A DNA stretch of 64,000 nt from Lepraria neglecta (taxonomy: Eukaryota > Ascomycota > Lecanoromycetes > Lecanorales > Stereocaulaceae), in assembly GCA_033220425.1 (NCBI GenBank), contig CM065649.1:1364001-1428000 (forward strand), given 5' to 3'. The translations under genes and the position numbers were made by a program. Shown piece by piece: positions 13,516 to 23,883 of this stretch. Under the pieces are notes generated by a model. It had not been told where the DNA came from and did not search any database. It saw only the letters and a program-made list of their open reading frames with translations. The first letter of the stretch is position 1. Each line of letters begins with the position of its first letter.

Positions 13516-13828
13516 CAAGTAAGTGCCCGTAATCTTCATAGAAGATTACCGTAAAACGGCTATATCTCGCTTGTTTTATACTCTATTTAGAAAATGTAAG
13601 CGAAATTAGAAAGCTCTCTATTTATAATATATTATCTATATATAAAGTTAAGCCCTAACCCTATTGTATTAAAAGTTATTAAGGATTTAGTTCATTAGTG
13701 CTTCGGGGGCGGCTGCGGGGGTGGCTGCGGGGGTGGCTGTGGGGGTAGCTTTAGGCTACTCCGGAGGCAAAAACATGTTTTTTGAGCTTTCCTTAGCTAA
13801 ATCTTAGCCAAATTTCAAAATTCGAACG
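13516..13828. other. Border segment with a 12-bp G-rich minisatellite
   Basis: I see no gene. Positions 13705-13745 contain four GGGGG runs with exact 12-base spacing (13705, 13717, 13729, 13741), with units like GGGGGTGGCTGC. This is a potential intramolecular G-quadruplex. Around 13524-13550 lies a short inverted repeat (GTAATCTTC with GAAGATTAC). Confidence 0.7.
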
Positions 13829-14400
13829 GCGTTGGAAAGCGCATATTTGGTTCCAGAACTTATGAAATTATCTCGATATCATATAACGTATATGGCGCGG
13901 GGTATCGCTGCGAAGAAGTTGCGGTATTCAACTTTTATCAATGCTTGGCATTTGCCACCGAGCTTGCGCTGCCCGCAAAACATGGCGAAACCGCTTCTTT
14001 TGCTTATAAATTTTGCGCAAATAGACCGATTTTGAAAATTTTGACGGTGTTGGAAAGCGCATGCTTGGTTCCAGAACTGATGAGATTATCTCGATATTAT
14101 ATGACGTATGTGGCGCGGGGCATTACTGTGAAGAAGTTGCGGTGCGCATTCAACCTTTGATATTGGTCCGGGGGCGCCAAGCTCAATGCTTGGCATTTGC
14201 CACCGAGCTCGCGCTGCTAGCAAAACATGGCGAAAATGCTTCTTTTACTCATAACTATTGCGCAAATGGGCCGATTCTAAAAATTCTTGATGCGCAAGCA
14301 AGCTAATGATTAACTCCAAAACTTATGAAATCATCTCGATATCATATAGCGTATGTGGCGCGGGGCATTACTGCGAAGAAGTGCGCAGCGGATTCAACTT
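13829..14400. repeat. Three tandem units of about 215-245 bp
   Basis: Units begin near 13829, 14045 and 14290; the third is truncated. Shared landmarks are GGTTCCAGAACT, ATTATCTCGATAT, GTATGTGGCGCGGGGC and GAAGAAGTTGCGG. Short open frames across the array are products of the repeat and do not look like real proteins. Two units contain AATGCTTGGCATT, which is also the core of the DNA transposon end at 14851 and 44931. Confidence 0.8.
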
Positions 14401-14509
14401 TTGGTGGTTGAAGGCGCTAGCCGAGAGAGGAAATGCAGCTCTAAAGGGATGTTCTGATTGGCTTCAAGTGCGGAATTGCTCCGAATGTCGCGATAATCTG
14501 TTATTAGAA

Positions 14510-14627
14510 GAAAGATATACCAGACCCGCTTAGCATCACTTGAAGCCTGCTTTATACTCTTGTGTACTTGTACCTCTATCCCTATTGAGAATAATCCATA
14601 TACGATACCGGTACGCACGGTTTGAAA
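14510..14627 (+). mobile_element. Relic of the family B LTR end
   Basis: It matches the minus-strand reading of the LTR near 12733-12850, including AAGCCTGCTTTATACTCTTG, CCTCTATCCCTATT and the closing AAACA. It lies outside the TA-rich block and is clearly less TA-shifted than the copy at 12733. Confidence 0.75.
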
Positions 14628-14669
14628 CAATTAGGCGGTACAGTATTATATAGTAAGCGGCGAGAGGGG

Positions 14670-14851
14670 CGGCGGCGACGGTAGAGGACCTGCAATAACA
14701 AGGATTAGTCTATAAATAGTAGCTGGGACCTCATATTTACCTAATTGGAATGGTGGGAGCGAAATATGTCGATATATTGATGTTTGTTGGTTTTTCCATG
14801 TAAAATGTAGTAGGGCGCAAAGAGTACTAATGCCAAGCATTGGCAAGAGTC
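14670..14851. mobile_element. Solo end of a Tc1/mariner-like DNA transposon
   Basis: It shares about 180 bp with the ends of the element at 44921-45884. Shared parts include TTTACCTAATTGG, a CGATATATTGATGTTTG stretch, a TTTTCCATGTAAAAT-like stretch and the terminal CTAATGCCAAGCATTGGC followed by AAGAGTC. No transposase remains here. It is either a one-ended remnant or a short non-autonomous copy. Confidence 0.65.
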
Positions 14852-15149
14852 TTGCATATCATAATTCCTGCATATACTAAAATCTCGGGATTACCTACTT
14901 CCCGCGATCTTTCCGACTAGCGTCTGGTTTAACTGATTACAAGTCAGACTAAGAGCCGTCACTGCGTCGCTTCAACTACCATTCCGCTGAACGGAATCCC
15001 TAACTCCATCGAACCATATGGAACCGAGAGCAATCAGAAAGTACCAAAAAGACATCATACGGATGAGTTGAAGGGGCAAAGTGCGTTTATACCCTTTCAA
15101 TGTGGCTTCCACATCGCTTGTATCTTTTCTTTGAGAAAAAGATTATCTC

Positions 15150-15941
15150 AGCATTCTTCCTACAGAGCTACTCCTCGAAATCTTCAAACATCTTATCTCC
15201 TTGGAGCCAGCTATCATCCTCGCGATGCACGAATGGGATAGAGCGCCAACTGAGAAACTCCTCCGCAAGAAGGCCTTTCAAATCATATACAGCCGTCGCT
15301 GGTTCAAAATCCCAGCCGCTCTTGGATTCACTCTTGGATTCATGACAACCGTAAGCTTTCGAAAATCTGCTTAGCTCTCCGCTGACTCACGCGCCCACAA
15401 CGATGCGACAAAACCAGGAAAGATTACTTCCTGGTTGGAAAGATGGCAGATTCTCCGTGAAAATACTGATCGAGCGCATTCAATGAAGACGCAGATGGAT
15501 TGTCTGCACCTAGTGGTGCATAATAGTCCCGCTCGTGAAAACTTAACGCGTCCGAGGATCGCGATCGATAGCTGTCTAGTAAGGGAGCTCCAAGAAAAAG
15601 AATTTCTGAATGCTTTACAGGCTGCAAAAGAACTAAAGGTCCTAGTGTTCATACTAGGTCCCTGGCTCTACAATGGAGAAACTGGGCCAAAACTATTGGC
15701 ACTTGCGAAGCAGCTCAATAACCTCCAACAGAGCAAAGGTAAAACATCTTGCGCTCCCAACACTGAAAACTTCATCCAGCTGTTTGAGCAGCTGGAAAAG
15801 ACACACAAGAACTCGGCTTCCACGGGTTGTGTAGCTAGGGCATTCAAAGCGTCGTGTCAGGCGCACGTTAGGAATTATGTGGTTATTCGTTGGGGTATTT
15901 TTGGGTTTGACGATTGTGAGGAGTGTGGGAACTTCTGGTGA
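15150..15941 (+). pseudogene. Decayed F-box-like gene, family I
   Basis: The reading begins with an F-box-like helix, LPTELLLEIFKHL (near 15156-15194), followed by a segment ending IIYSRRWFKIP. A second frame from about 15400 reads SWLERWQILRENTD through LVFILGP to about 15760. Both blocks align with the intact neighbour at 16662-17387: VLYSCRWFEMP, WERLLANTD and LVFRLGL. The blocks are in different frames and no good intron joins them. The C-terminal end loses the family's RN..WV.P motif, so this looks like a pseudogene. The F-box would bind Skp1 in an SCF ubiquitin ligase; that role is inferred from the family only. An unrecognised intron structure is the main alternative. Confidence 0.6.
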
Positions 15942-16661
15942 AGGTTTCACAAGCCCTTGAAGGGAGAAGTTGGGCAAGTCCGTTTGCCGACAGGAAAGGA
16001 AATGCTATTGTATCGCTATGGCTGTCTTGACGTTTAGCCGATCATTATTTTCAAAGGAAGTGGACCGAAATATGTCCTAGAGGCCTAATGCTTCTATGTA
16101 TATAAAAGTCTTCTCTAATCAGACCGTGACAATGAAAGATAAAGAAACCTCATGCAGGTCTGGCGCTTTTGGAAAACAATCTGCGACAATATGCTTACAT
16201 CCTGCCATCACTGGGCCATCGACTCTTCGTATAGAGTCTTTGATTTTGCGATTTTTCGGAGTCAACGAATGATAAGCTTTCCAATATATTAGGCGGCCAA
16301 GGCCACTTGAATCATATTGTTGAGGTGTCAGCCCAAAGTGAGCAGACTAGGTCGGCAGCTCAACTCCCGACGCTTTTTTCTACAGAAGCCTAGCGAACAC
16401 AATAGAACACAAACACCCACCATCTCGTTACCAATCATCCATCAGTGAAGCTGAATGATGTAGCTGATAGAGCAGTCACGCTAATAAAGCAGAAGGTATC
16501 GTCCTTTGATTCCCGTTCGCATGTTCAATCGAATTCTACGGATCTAGCAATGACCAATACAAGCATGGATGCGTCTCAAGTACACGATACAATGAATTGA
16601 GAGGGCAGAGTCGTCTGTACTCACCGACCTCACTTGAATATCATAAATTGATAAGATTCTA
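15942..16661. other. Intergenic, no gene seen
   Basis: I find no convincing coding frame. A loosely tRNA-like stretch near 16445-16530 was considered and rejected. A 5' exon of the following gene could lie at about 16549-16600, where two in-frame ATGs occur. Confidence 0.4.
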
Positions 16662-17387
16662 GTGACAGATCAGCTCAGCAGTCTCCCCACCGAAATAGAA
16701 GTCGAAATCGTCAAATATTTAATTCCACCCCGGTTCAATATCGTTCTCGAAACACATCGCTATGGGAATCACTTGACTGGTATTAAGAGGGGAAACTTAA
16801 ACATCGCCTGTGTCTCAAAACACTTCTCAAAGATCGCTTTCCATGTTTTGTATAGCTGTCGCTGGTTCGAGATGCCACCCAGTGTTGGCGGGATTCTCAA
16901 CTACGTGGTGATGTCTCCCATTCGTGGACTATCCTATCACACTCTGATACTTTGCCAGGATACGGGAAAGCGATGGGAGAGGCTCCTTGCCAATACCGAT
17001 AGCACCCACCCAATCGAAACGCCCACACAATGCTTCCATCTCCTGATCGACAATACTCCGGCTTGTGAATTTTTGACCCGTCTGCGTATCGGCGTTAACG
17101 ACTTGAAAGCCGGCAAGCTCCAACAACCTGCTCCGGTGGGTGCATTAAAGCGAGCTAAAGGCCTACGATTGCTCGTATTCAGGCTGGGGCTAGGTGGTAG
17201 CGGAATGGAGAACGGACCCGCTATAGAGACAGTGGCTGGGCAAAACATTCTGGGCCTTGCAAGACAGCTCAAACATGTTAAGGAAGTCGAAGTCGTGGTT
17301 GATTGTCGTTGCCCGTCGGAAACTTTGACAGCGCTGAGCAATGGCTTAGAAGAGAGGAACAGGGATTGGGTCGCTCCAGAAGCATAG
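16662..17387 (+). CDS. F-box-like protein, family I
   Basis: The open frame codes 241 residues. An F-box-like start, LPTEIEVEIVKYLI (residues 8-21), is followed by CVSKHFSKIAFHVLYSCRWF, the usual second half of fungal F-box proteins. The rest is a leucine-patterned region with LVFRLGLGG and a C-terminal end LEERNRDWVAPEA. The family I members at 17812 and 41354 share the RN..(W/Y) motif near the C terminus. F-box proteins typically recruit substrates to SCF ubiquitin ligases; no substrate can be named. The frame opens with GTG and has no usable ATG before the F-box, so the real start is probably in an upstream exon near 16550-16620, ending at the CTAG just before 16662. If no such exon exists the gene may be dead. 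It is the best-preserved plus-strand member of the 15-19 kb trio. Confidence 0.65.
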   Translation: MTDQLSSLPTEIEVEIVKYLIPPRFNIVLETHRYGNHLTGIKRGNLNIACVSKHFSKIAFHVLYSCRWFEMPPSVGGILNYVVMSPIRGLSYHTLILCQDTGKRWERLLANTDSTHPIETPTQCFHLLIDNTPACEFLTRLRIGVNDLKAGKLQQPAPVGALKRAKGLRLLVFRLGLGGSGMENGPAIETVAGQNILGLARQLKHVKEVEVVVDCRCPSETLTALSNGLEERNRDWVAPEA

Positions 17388-17811
17388 CCATGGCATTACA
17401 GCAATTGCTTGAGCAGGAGATTATGATTTTGGGGACTATCCACTTGAGGCTGCTTTTCGACAGGTGTTCTAAGAATCCTGTAAACCACCACGGGTTCTGA
17501 ACGGCATGATGGACGCTCGCGATGGCTCAGATTAGCAGACACAGCATGATGTTCGAGGTAGCTGATTCGGCGTGGCACTACATGGACTTGTGACACTTTG
17601 AGCAAAGAGTGAGCAATCTTCATTTGCCGCTCAACAAGAATGTATTCTCACGTATCCGAGCCGCGTATTCGTGAGAAGTATGTCGACGTTCCATGACTTC
17701 ACAATGCCGTGATAGATCGAACTCAAGCTCTCCGAGCACGAAGCCATGTGTTCTTTTAAGCCAAGATCGTCCGATCGATCTCCATAGCAGCTCTATCATG
17801 AATTCTCTCTA
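17388..17811. other. Convergent intergenic spacer
   Basis: It lies between the 3' ends of two F-box-like genes on opposite strands. No coding frame or repeat is recognised. Confidence 0.4.
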
Positions 17812-18667
17812 TCAAGAATCAGGAATAGTCACGTGTAGAGGTATCGTATCTGCAAACCTTATCAAACTCCTGACCTCCTCTCCAAGCAAGAACAAAGTGT
17901 CCCTTGGCGGGTCTGGGAGCAAATAGTCCTTATTTCTTTGCTCCAACATGACTGCGAGTTGGTGAAAGCTCCCCTGGAGGTGGTCAAGAAGTCTTCGTTC
18001 TCGTTTCGCAAGAGTGATTTGTGGGACATGGTCCAACTCTGTTAAGGACAGTAAATACGGACCTAGCCTTTTGCACAGGAAAATGTCCACTTCGTCGCCG
18101 ATAGGATTGAGCTCAATGGCTCTCAGACCTTGCAATCTCTTCAAAGCCTCGACGAAAGACGGCGCTTTGAACTCATCGATATCTTCTCCAACAATATTAA
18201 TGCGGAGATTTGTCAACAACTTTTGAGCCGAGTATTTATGGGAGACAATCTCGAGGCTCTTCAGTTCCATTCCATAGTAGATCTCTTGTTATGAGCCTGC
18301 GAGATCTGCACAATGATAGTATGATGGCTTACAAAGTCGCAACATGGATCTACTACGCATCCACTGCTGAACTCGAACCAAGTCTTGTTGTACAAGAACT
18401 CGCTGATCAAGGGGGCGAAGCGTCTGCAGGTACATGCTAAAATTACTGCTTCGCCCCAGCCGATGGGCTTCCAGAGGGACTGGCGAATTGGACCTTCGAT
18501 TGAGATGATGTAGCTGAATATTTCGAGAAGGATTTCCGTTGGGAGAGTATCAAGCCGAGGAGGATCTTGGAAGTATTAGCAGTGTCTGAGGGCCCCGAAA
18601 AATACCAAATAAGACAATTACTGCTTTTTCTGTTACGGATTTGCATGAACTTTTTGAACGAGCCCAT
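17812..18667 (-). CDS. F-box-like protein, family I, three exons
   Basis: My minus-strand model has exons 18667-18637, 18565-18333 and 18282-17812, with introns of 71 and 50 nt, giving 244 residues in frame. Intron 2 starts GTAAGC and has a CTCATAAC branch-like site. Intron 1 ends after a CTAATAC branch-like site. Exon 2 carries a clear F-box, LPTEILLEIFSYII (about residues 17-30), then ILACTCRRFAPLISEFLY, as in related fungal F-box proteins. Exon 3 is leucine-rich and ends near LEQRNKDYLLPDPP, matching the C-terminal motif of the 16662 and 41354 genes. The 10-residue first exon is inferred only from splice signals and could be wrong; the F-box frame is otherwise blocked upstream by a stop. 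The role in SCF substrate recognition is inferred from the family. Confidence 0.65.
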
Positions 18668-19201
18668 CCTTGTAAGTTGGGTTTTCATTTTAGTCTTGAA
18701 GCCATGGAGAAAAGCTAGAAGTATCTCAGGAAGCCTTGGTTTCATTTTGACAGGAAGACAATCTGAACTTGTTGATTATGGGTTGAATATGCGTCCGTTT
18801 AGAGTTCAAAGTAATTGAGCAGCGAATCGAGCATGGGTTCGCAAGTTGGATTTGAAGATGTATGGGAAATGCTAATTTTTGAGTGAAAGTCGAGCAATCT
18901 TTGCATGCAGTTCAAGCAAGTTGTAGAGTGAGGCTCGTACGGAATTCAGCTTGGGGTGCGGTGAAATCAACGATGATTGAGTAGTTAGTATTTAATCACC
19001 ACCGTGAAGCTAGCCGCAGCCTCATGTCAAAAATATTTAGGCAAAGAAAGTAGGTTATATAGAGTGCGACGCCTAGCACCCACTTACGGGCATGCTTCCG
19101 GCCCGCAGTTTCGCGTCGGGAAGCCCCACCACAGCACGATCTTGGTGGGCAAACTATCGCCTAAGGAGCAAACCTCGTCCTACGTTCCATAGCTATTCAA
19201 G
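18668..19201. other. Divergent intergenic region
   Basis: It separates the minus-strand F-box gene from tma20 and should hold both promoters. No coding frame or repeat is recognised. Confidence 0.4.
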
Positions 19202-19849
19202 ATGTTCAAGAAAGAGTGAGTCAAGGATTCCCAATGCGGGACGAAGTCGACTGACTCATGAGTGCAGTATCTCAGCAGGCGCGAAGTCCAAAGTCAAGTC
19301 CTCTGTCCAGCGTGCCATACGGACCAAAATCGTCGAAACATATCCTCTACTCGCCCCACATATCGATGAGATAATACCGAAGAAGTCACAGCTAGATCTG
19401 CTGAAGCTGTATGGCCGTTTATATCTTTTCTACTCGACTGCCCTGCTGATGAGTCCAGCCCTGATCGAGTCTCCCTCTACGCTCTCGACAACAATGCTCT
19501 CTTCTGGCAGCACATGGATGATCCCCTAATACCGCACCTCCGCGTCGTCCACCAATTCCCACAGTGTTTCTCACGCATAGGTATAGATCGGGGCGCCATA
19601 CGCTTCGTGCTGTCTGGCGCTACACTCATGGCGCCTGGATTGACTTCCACGGGGGGCAAACTACCGGACAAGGATGAAGAGCTGAAGGAAGGTGATGTGG
19701 TTGTTATAGAGGCGGAGGGTAAAGAGGAGGCATGTCTTGTTGGTCAGCTGCGAATGGGGACAGAGGAGATCAAGGAGAAGAAGAAGGGAGTTGTGATGGA
19801 TACAGGGCATTATTTAGGTGATGGGCTGTGGAAAATGAGCATAGATTGA
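19202..19849 (+). CDS. tma20: Translation machinery-associated protein Tma20 (MCTS1 homologue)
   Basis: Three exons, 19202-19215, 19268-19408 and 19459-19849, give 181 residues, the usual size for Tma20/MCT-1. The 14-nt first exon encodes MFKK plus part of an Asp codon. The introns are 52 and 50 nt with GTGAGT and GTATGG donors. Residues 15-50 contain SSVQRAIRTKIVETYP and IDEIIPKKSQLDLLKL, the conserved N-terminal domain. The PUA domain follows, with DRGAIRFVLSGATLMAPGLT and HYLGDGLWKM near the end. Tma20 binds the 40S ribosome with Tma22 and removes deacylated tRNA during post-termination recycling; it can also support reinitiation. The start matches the MFKK start of yeast and animal proteins. 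It lies 205 bp upstream of ric1 on the same strand. Identification is firm. Confidence 0.95.
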
Positions 19850-20054
19850 AACTCCGTCCGCTGCTGAACATCCCGAGAGCCTCGTTGTAGAGTCACGACC
19901 TTGCATTGGCTATTGGAAGTCATTGAAAACCACAGGGAGAAGGTTAGGTTGACAATTTTCCGGAACAAGGCTAGCGTTAGGGCTCTATTCTAGTTGCTAA
20001 GAGCTTCGACCAACTTGGTCGAAGTAAACTGTTAAACCTTCCTCAGGCCAAGCT

Positions 20055-23000
20055 ATGTATTGGCCGTTAGGAGCACCTCGGGTATATGCAGCAAGTAGAA
20101 GAAAGAGGAAGATACCAGAAAGCGGCGAGGAGAAAGAGGATGGCGACGCAGAGGAGGCAGCTTCGAACATCCTTGGGCTCCGACTAGCACGCAATGGACA
20201 TCTTTTCGTTACGATTACCGAGACCTCCTTGACCGTCTGGCAGACAGCTGTATGTGAAAAGTGATCGCATGTTGACTGATTCTGACTGATCAATAGCCAG
20301 TAGTAGTCCTCGCCTCCGTGACACGTTCCATACAATCTTTGAACAACTACGGCAACAATGTTTCCGTCCTGCTACGCCCCGACTCCTCCATAGCGGTTGT
20401 ACAGACATCTTTAGGCTTTCTGATTACATACACGATCATACCAGATCCCAACGCCCGCGTTTACCAGCAATTGCGCGAAAATGGGCACGCTCACAGGCAA
20501 AGTAACTTAGACCGCTTGGCATTTGAGGAGGAGCGCCGAGGCTTCCCGGAGGTCAACATACGCTTTCGGATGGTCATCAAGGTCGATGCTGGAATTGGAA
20601 AAGTTCTAGCATTGGACGACGAGCTTGTGGTAGCTACAGAGAAACCGCCAGCTGTGCAATGCATTCGATGGGCCCCAGACAATACAGGTAGTCAGACAAG
20701 CACGGAGCTACTGAGCCGCATGTCATGGATTCAGAAGAAGTCGTGCGTGGTGGACATGGTATACGACAGAGCCATGAGCCTTGCTATTTGGACTACCAAT
20801 GAAGGCAGAGCTTATGCTGTCCAACGATTGTCCCCACAGCCCAAGGACGCGGATGCACCTAGGAGGCTGTTCCGTGGATATGGATTTCATACTCCAGAAA
20901 GGGACGACGATGTGGCTACCAAAGCCTCGATCAACGCGAGATTTTCGTTGCTAGCAATTGGCTGTGCCAACGCCGAGATACATGTTTACACAGCACGAGA
21001 CTACCAGGGGAGTATACCGCTTTCACACAAGCTAGAGCCTCCGATGTCTCTACTTTCGACGGGACCAATGTCGACTTTGAGCTACTCGCCGGACGGATAC
21101 TGCCTATTTGTTGGGTATGAGAAAGGCTGGGCGCTGTGGAGTGTATACGGAAAGATCCAAGCGTCCAGCTTTACTGCTGACCCCAAGATCTCGGAGACCA
21201 ACGGTGAAGGCTGGCTGCAGGGCGTGCAGAACGGGGCATGGCTGAGTGCTGGAACCAACATTCTTCTCACCGGACAGAATGATGATCGATTATGGCTGAT
21301 GGAGATGGCAAAGAGTGCTGTCACTGGATGCTATTGTGCTGCGAACGTGTCTCGAACGGTCCTCTTGACCAATTCGAGCCTTATGGTATACCGCGGGTAC
21401 GATTTGCCCGTGCTAACGACCATATTAGCGGACGCTTCTTTATGGCACCATGTTCAGATTCCACCCACGTATCTGGCAAATCAGCGGCCAATACGGTCTG
21501 CGGTCATCTCTTCAGATGGACGATATGTAGCCATTGCTGGTCGACGTGGACTTGCCCATTACAGTGTCAGCAGTGGTCGATGGAAGACCTTTGACGACAT
21601 GCAGGCGGAGAACGTTTTTGTCGTTCGTGGCGGGATGTGCTGGTACCAGCATATTCTTATCGCAGCGGTGGAGACTGATGATTATCACGAGGTATGCCAT
21701 GTTTCTCGCTCCCTAGTGCATCCACTGACCATATCAGCTACGTCTCTACTCCAGAGAACGCGGACTCGATGACTCGTCTCTTCTCTACGTCGAACAACTT
21801 CCCTCGGCAGCTATAGTCATTGCACTCACCGGACAGGACTCTCTTCTTGTATATACTTACCAGAACATCCTCTATCACTTTGTCATCAATGCGTCCTCCG
21901 CTGCCGTTAGTCTTGTACAGGTGGGCCAGATTGCTCTGAACGGCATCGTCCGAGCACCTGCACGGGTTAGAGCTGTCAGCTGGATCTTGCCCGATCATCA
22001 ACTACGTAAGTTTCCTCTATGGCTATAATGGAGTGTTGGAGCTGACTTTGAGAAGGTGAGGGCGACCCTTCACAAGATGTTGCCCATGCGTCTGTAATTT
22101 TCCTGGTTGACGCAAAGCTCGTGCTGTTACAGTCGTCCAACAATGGAGATCGAGGCTTGAAGTACGACATGAGAGTTATTGCCAACAACGTCGAGTATTT
22201 TGATCTCATGCGAGACCAATTTTCACTCCCAGGCACGCCAGATCGATCACTTCCTCCGTCTCCTTCCGCCGAGGACGCTCTCGACGTCTTTCATACCGAT
22301 CGAGTGCTGCGAGACTCCTTATGGTACTTTGACGGAAACGACATGCAATGCTGGATGGATGTCGAGGACCTCATCGAATCAGCTTCGACATCAAATGATA
22401 GAGAACTACCGCCTACTGTCTCGGTATCCGCAGACTTCTACCCCACTTCGGTCCTGCTAGATAAGGGGATACTCCTTGGCATCGATGCCGACCTGGTGCA
22501 ACGGCGTGACGTACAGTTCGCCTTCTTCTGCTTCTCGATCAGAACACAGCTGTTTCTCCCTCAGATTCTCCGCCGCCAGCTTGCCCACTTCGACGAGTCA
22601 GCCGCATCATCCCTCGCCCATCGCTACCAAGCTCTACCTTACTTCCCCCATGCACTCGAAATACTACTACATACCGTCCTTGACGATGAGGTCGATAAAC
22701 TACCAGACCCTGAACAAGTCCTTCTGCCTTCGGTTCTCTCTTTCCTTTCCTCCTTCCCCGAGTATCTGGACATCCTAGTACAATGCACCCGAAAAACAGA
22801 AGTCCGCTCATGGCGAACGCTATTCTCGCACCTACCACCACCACAAAAGCTCTTCGAACAGTCTCTGGCGAAAGGCATGCTAAAGACCGCAGGAGGCTAT
22901 TTGCTCGTTCTTCATACCTTTGAAGAGATGAACAATGGTTCAGAGCAGTGCGTCAGACTTCTGCAGCGAGCAAAAGAAGCCGGGGATTGGGATCTATGCA

Positions 23001-23266
23001 AAGAACTAGCTCGATTTCTAATGGCGTTGGATGAGACTGGCGACACGCTAAGACTCTCATTGGCGAGTATGGACCTAAGTCCTATGACGGAAAGCGAGAG
23101 CGTCCGACTAAAGACACCGCGTCCAAGCAACGGAGGATTTGAGATGGGAAGCCGCACCAATGGTGGAGTGAGCCCTTCGAGTACTGGGAGTCGGAGTCTA
23201 GCGGTTGGGTTGGGGTTGGGATTGGAGCCAGGACAACAGGATTATTTTTCACAGCATAGAGCGTAG
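20055..23266 (+). CDS. ric1: Ric1, subunit of the Ric1-Rgp1 exchange factor for Ypt6/Rab6
   Basis: Four exons, 20055-20249, 20297-21691, 21738-22005 and 22056-23266, splice in frame to 1022 residues, close to yeast Ric1. The N terminus MYWPLGAPRVYAAS and the junction TVWQTAPVVVLASVTRSIQS are typical of the family. The first half has WD40-like blades, for example MSTLSYSPDGYCLFVGYEKGWALWSVYG written in shorter conserved blocks around residues 310-340. The second half is the helical RIC1 domain with LKYDMRVIANNVEYF. Ric1 and Rgp1 activate the GTPase Ypt6 at the Golgi for retrograde transport from endosomes. Introns are 46-50 nt; the third ends after a GCTGAC branch site. The last 60 residues are Ser/Gly-rich and probably disordered. 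Nothing suggests damage. Confidence 0.95.
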
Positions 23267-23472
23267 CGTTGGAATGTGAACGGAGGGTATCATGCTTTGT
23301 TCATAGCTAATTGGGGGGTATAATTAACAGTTTTCCTGCTGAGTGCTTGCAATCTCCCAACGCCGATGCTTGTGCTAGTGCTCATTCTCATACCAATACA
23401 TTTTGCCGTTCTAGTAACCGCACCATAGCCATAGCCAAACGCCGTCATCTGCTCAAACAGGCTTTCCCATCC

Positions 23473-23883
23473 TCATATCTCCCCAGCATGATCATCCCAC
23501 CCCTCCCTCCGATTAATAGCAATAACATGCTGCCTCACCTTCTTCCCATACATCTCCCTCTCCTCATGCCCCTCAACCTCCACATCGTCCTCTCCCTCCC
23601 TATCCTCTAGATCATTCAAATTAACCCACAATCCATCCTCCCCCGTCACAGTTCTCAGATCCCTGATTCTCAAATCTTTTGACTTTCGTTTCTTGGCGAC
23701 TGGTGTTGCTGCTGCGCCGGCGAGGAGAGCGGATGTGTGTATGGGTTTCTGGGAATTGAAGGATGCTATGCGCTCTTGACGGGCTAGTTCGGCGCATTCA
23801 GCTCGAGATTGTTGCATGCGGGCAGAGGGGAGGGTGTGGACGAGGGAGAGGGATAGGAGGAGGATGAGGCTTTGGGGGAGCAT
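23473..23883 (-). CDS. Small secreted or ER-targeted protein, unknown
   Basis: This single-exon frame of 136 residues starts at an ATG. Residues 1-18 (MLPQSLILLLSLSLVHTL) form a clear signal peptide or membrane anchor. Mature-part features are a basic KKRKSK stretch near residue 64 and an acidic stretch EDREGEDDVEVEGHEERE near residues 93-110. It ends INRREGWDDHAGEI. There are no cysteines after the leader, so it is not a typical disulfide-rich effector. I recognise no domain. It is convergent with ric1, about 200 bp away. The frame could be a chance one opposite the ric1 3' UTR, but the ATG-signal peptide combination argues for a gene. Confidence 0.5.
   Translation of the reverse strand: MLPQSLILLLSLSLVHTLPSARMQQSRAECAELARQERIASFNSQKPIHTSALLAGAAATPVAKKRKSKDLRIRDLRTVTGEDGLWVNLNDLEDREGEDDVEVEGHEEREMYGKKVRQHVIAINRREGWDDHAGEI

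Noticed and set aside
13832-14533. Four overlapping open frames of 67-81 codons
   Set aside because: They come from three tandem DNA repeats and differ in frame between units, so they are not credible proteins.
14930-15000. tRNA-Thr-like stretch on the minus strand (CTTGTAATCAG with a GGTAG box upstream)
   Set aside because: The spacing between boxes is too long, no TTCGA-type T loop follows, and no acceptor stem pairs.
16445-16530. tRNA-Ile-like stretch with GTAGCTGATAGAGCAG and GCTAATAAAGC
   Set aside because: The D-arm and anticodon-loop resemblance is there, but the anticodon stem does not pair well and no proper T arm or acceptor stem can be built. It might be a very old tRNA-derived relic.
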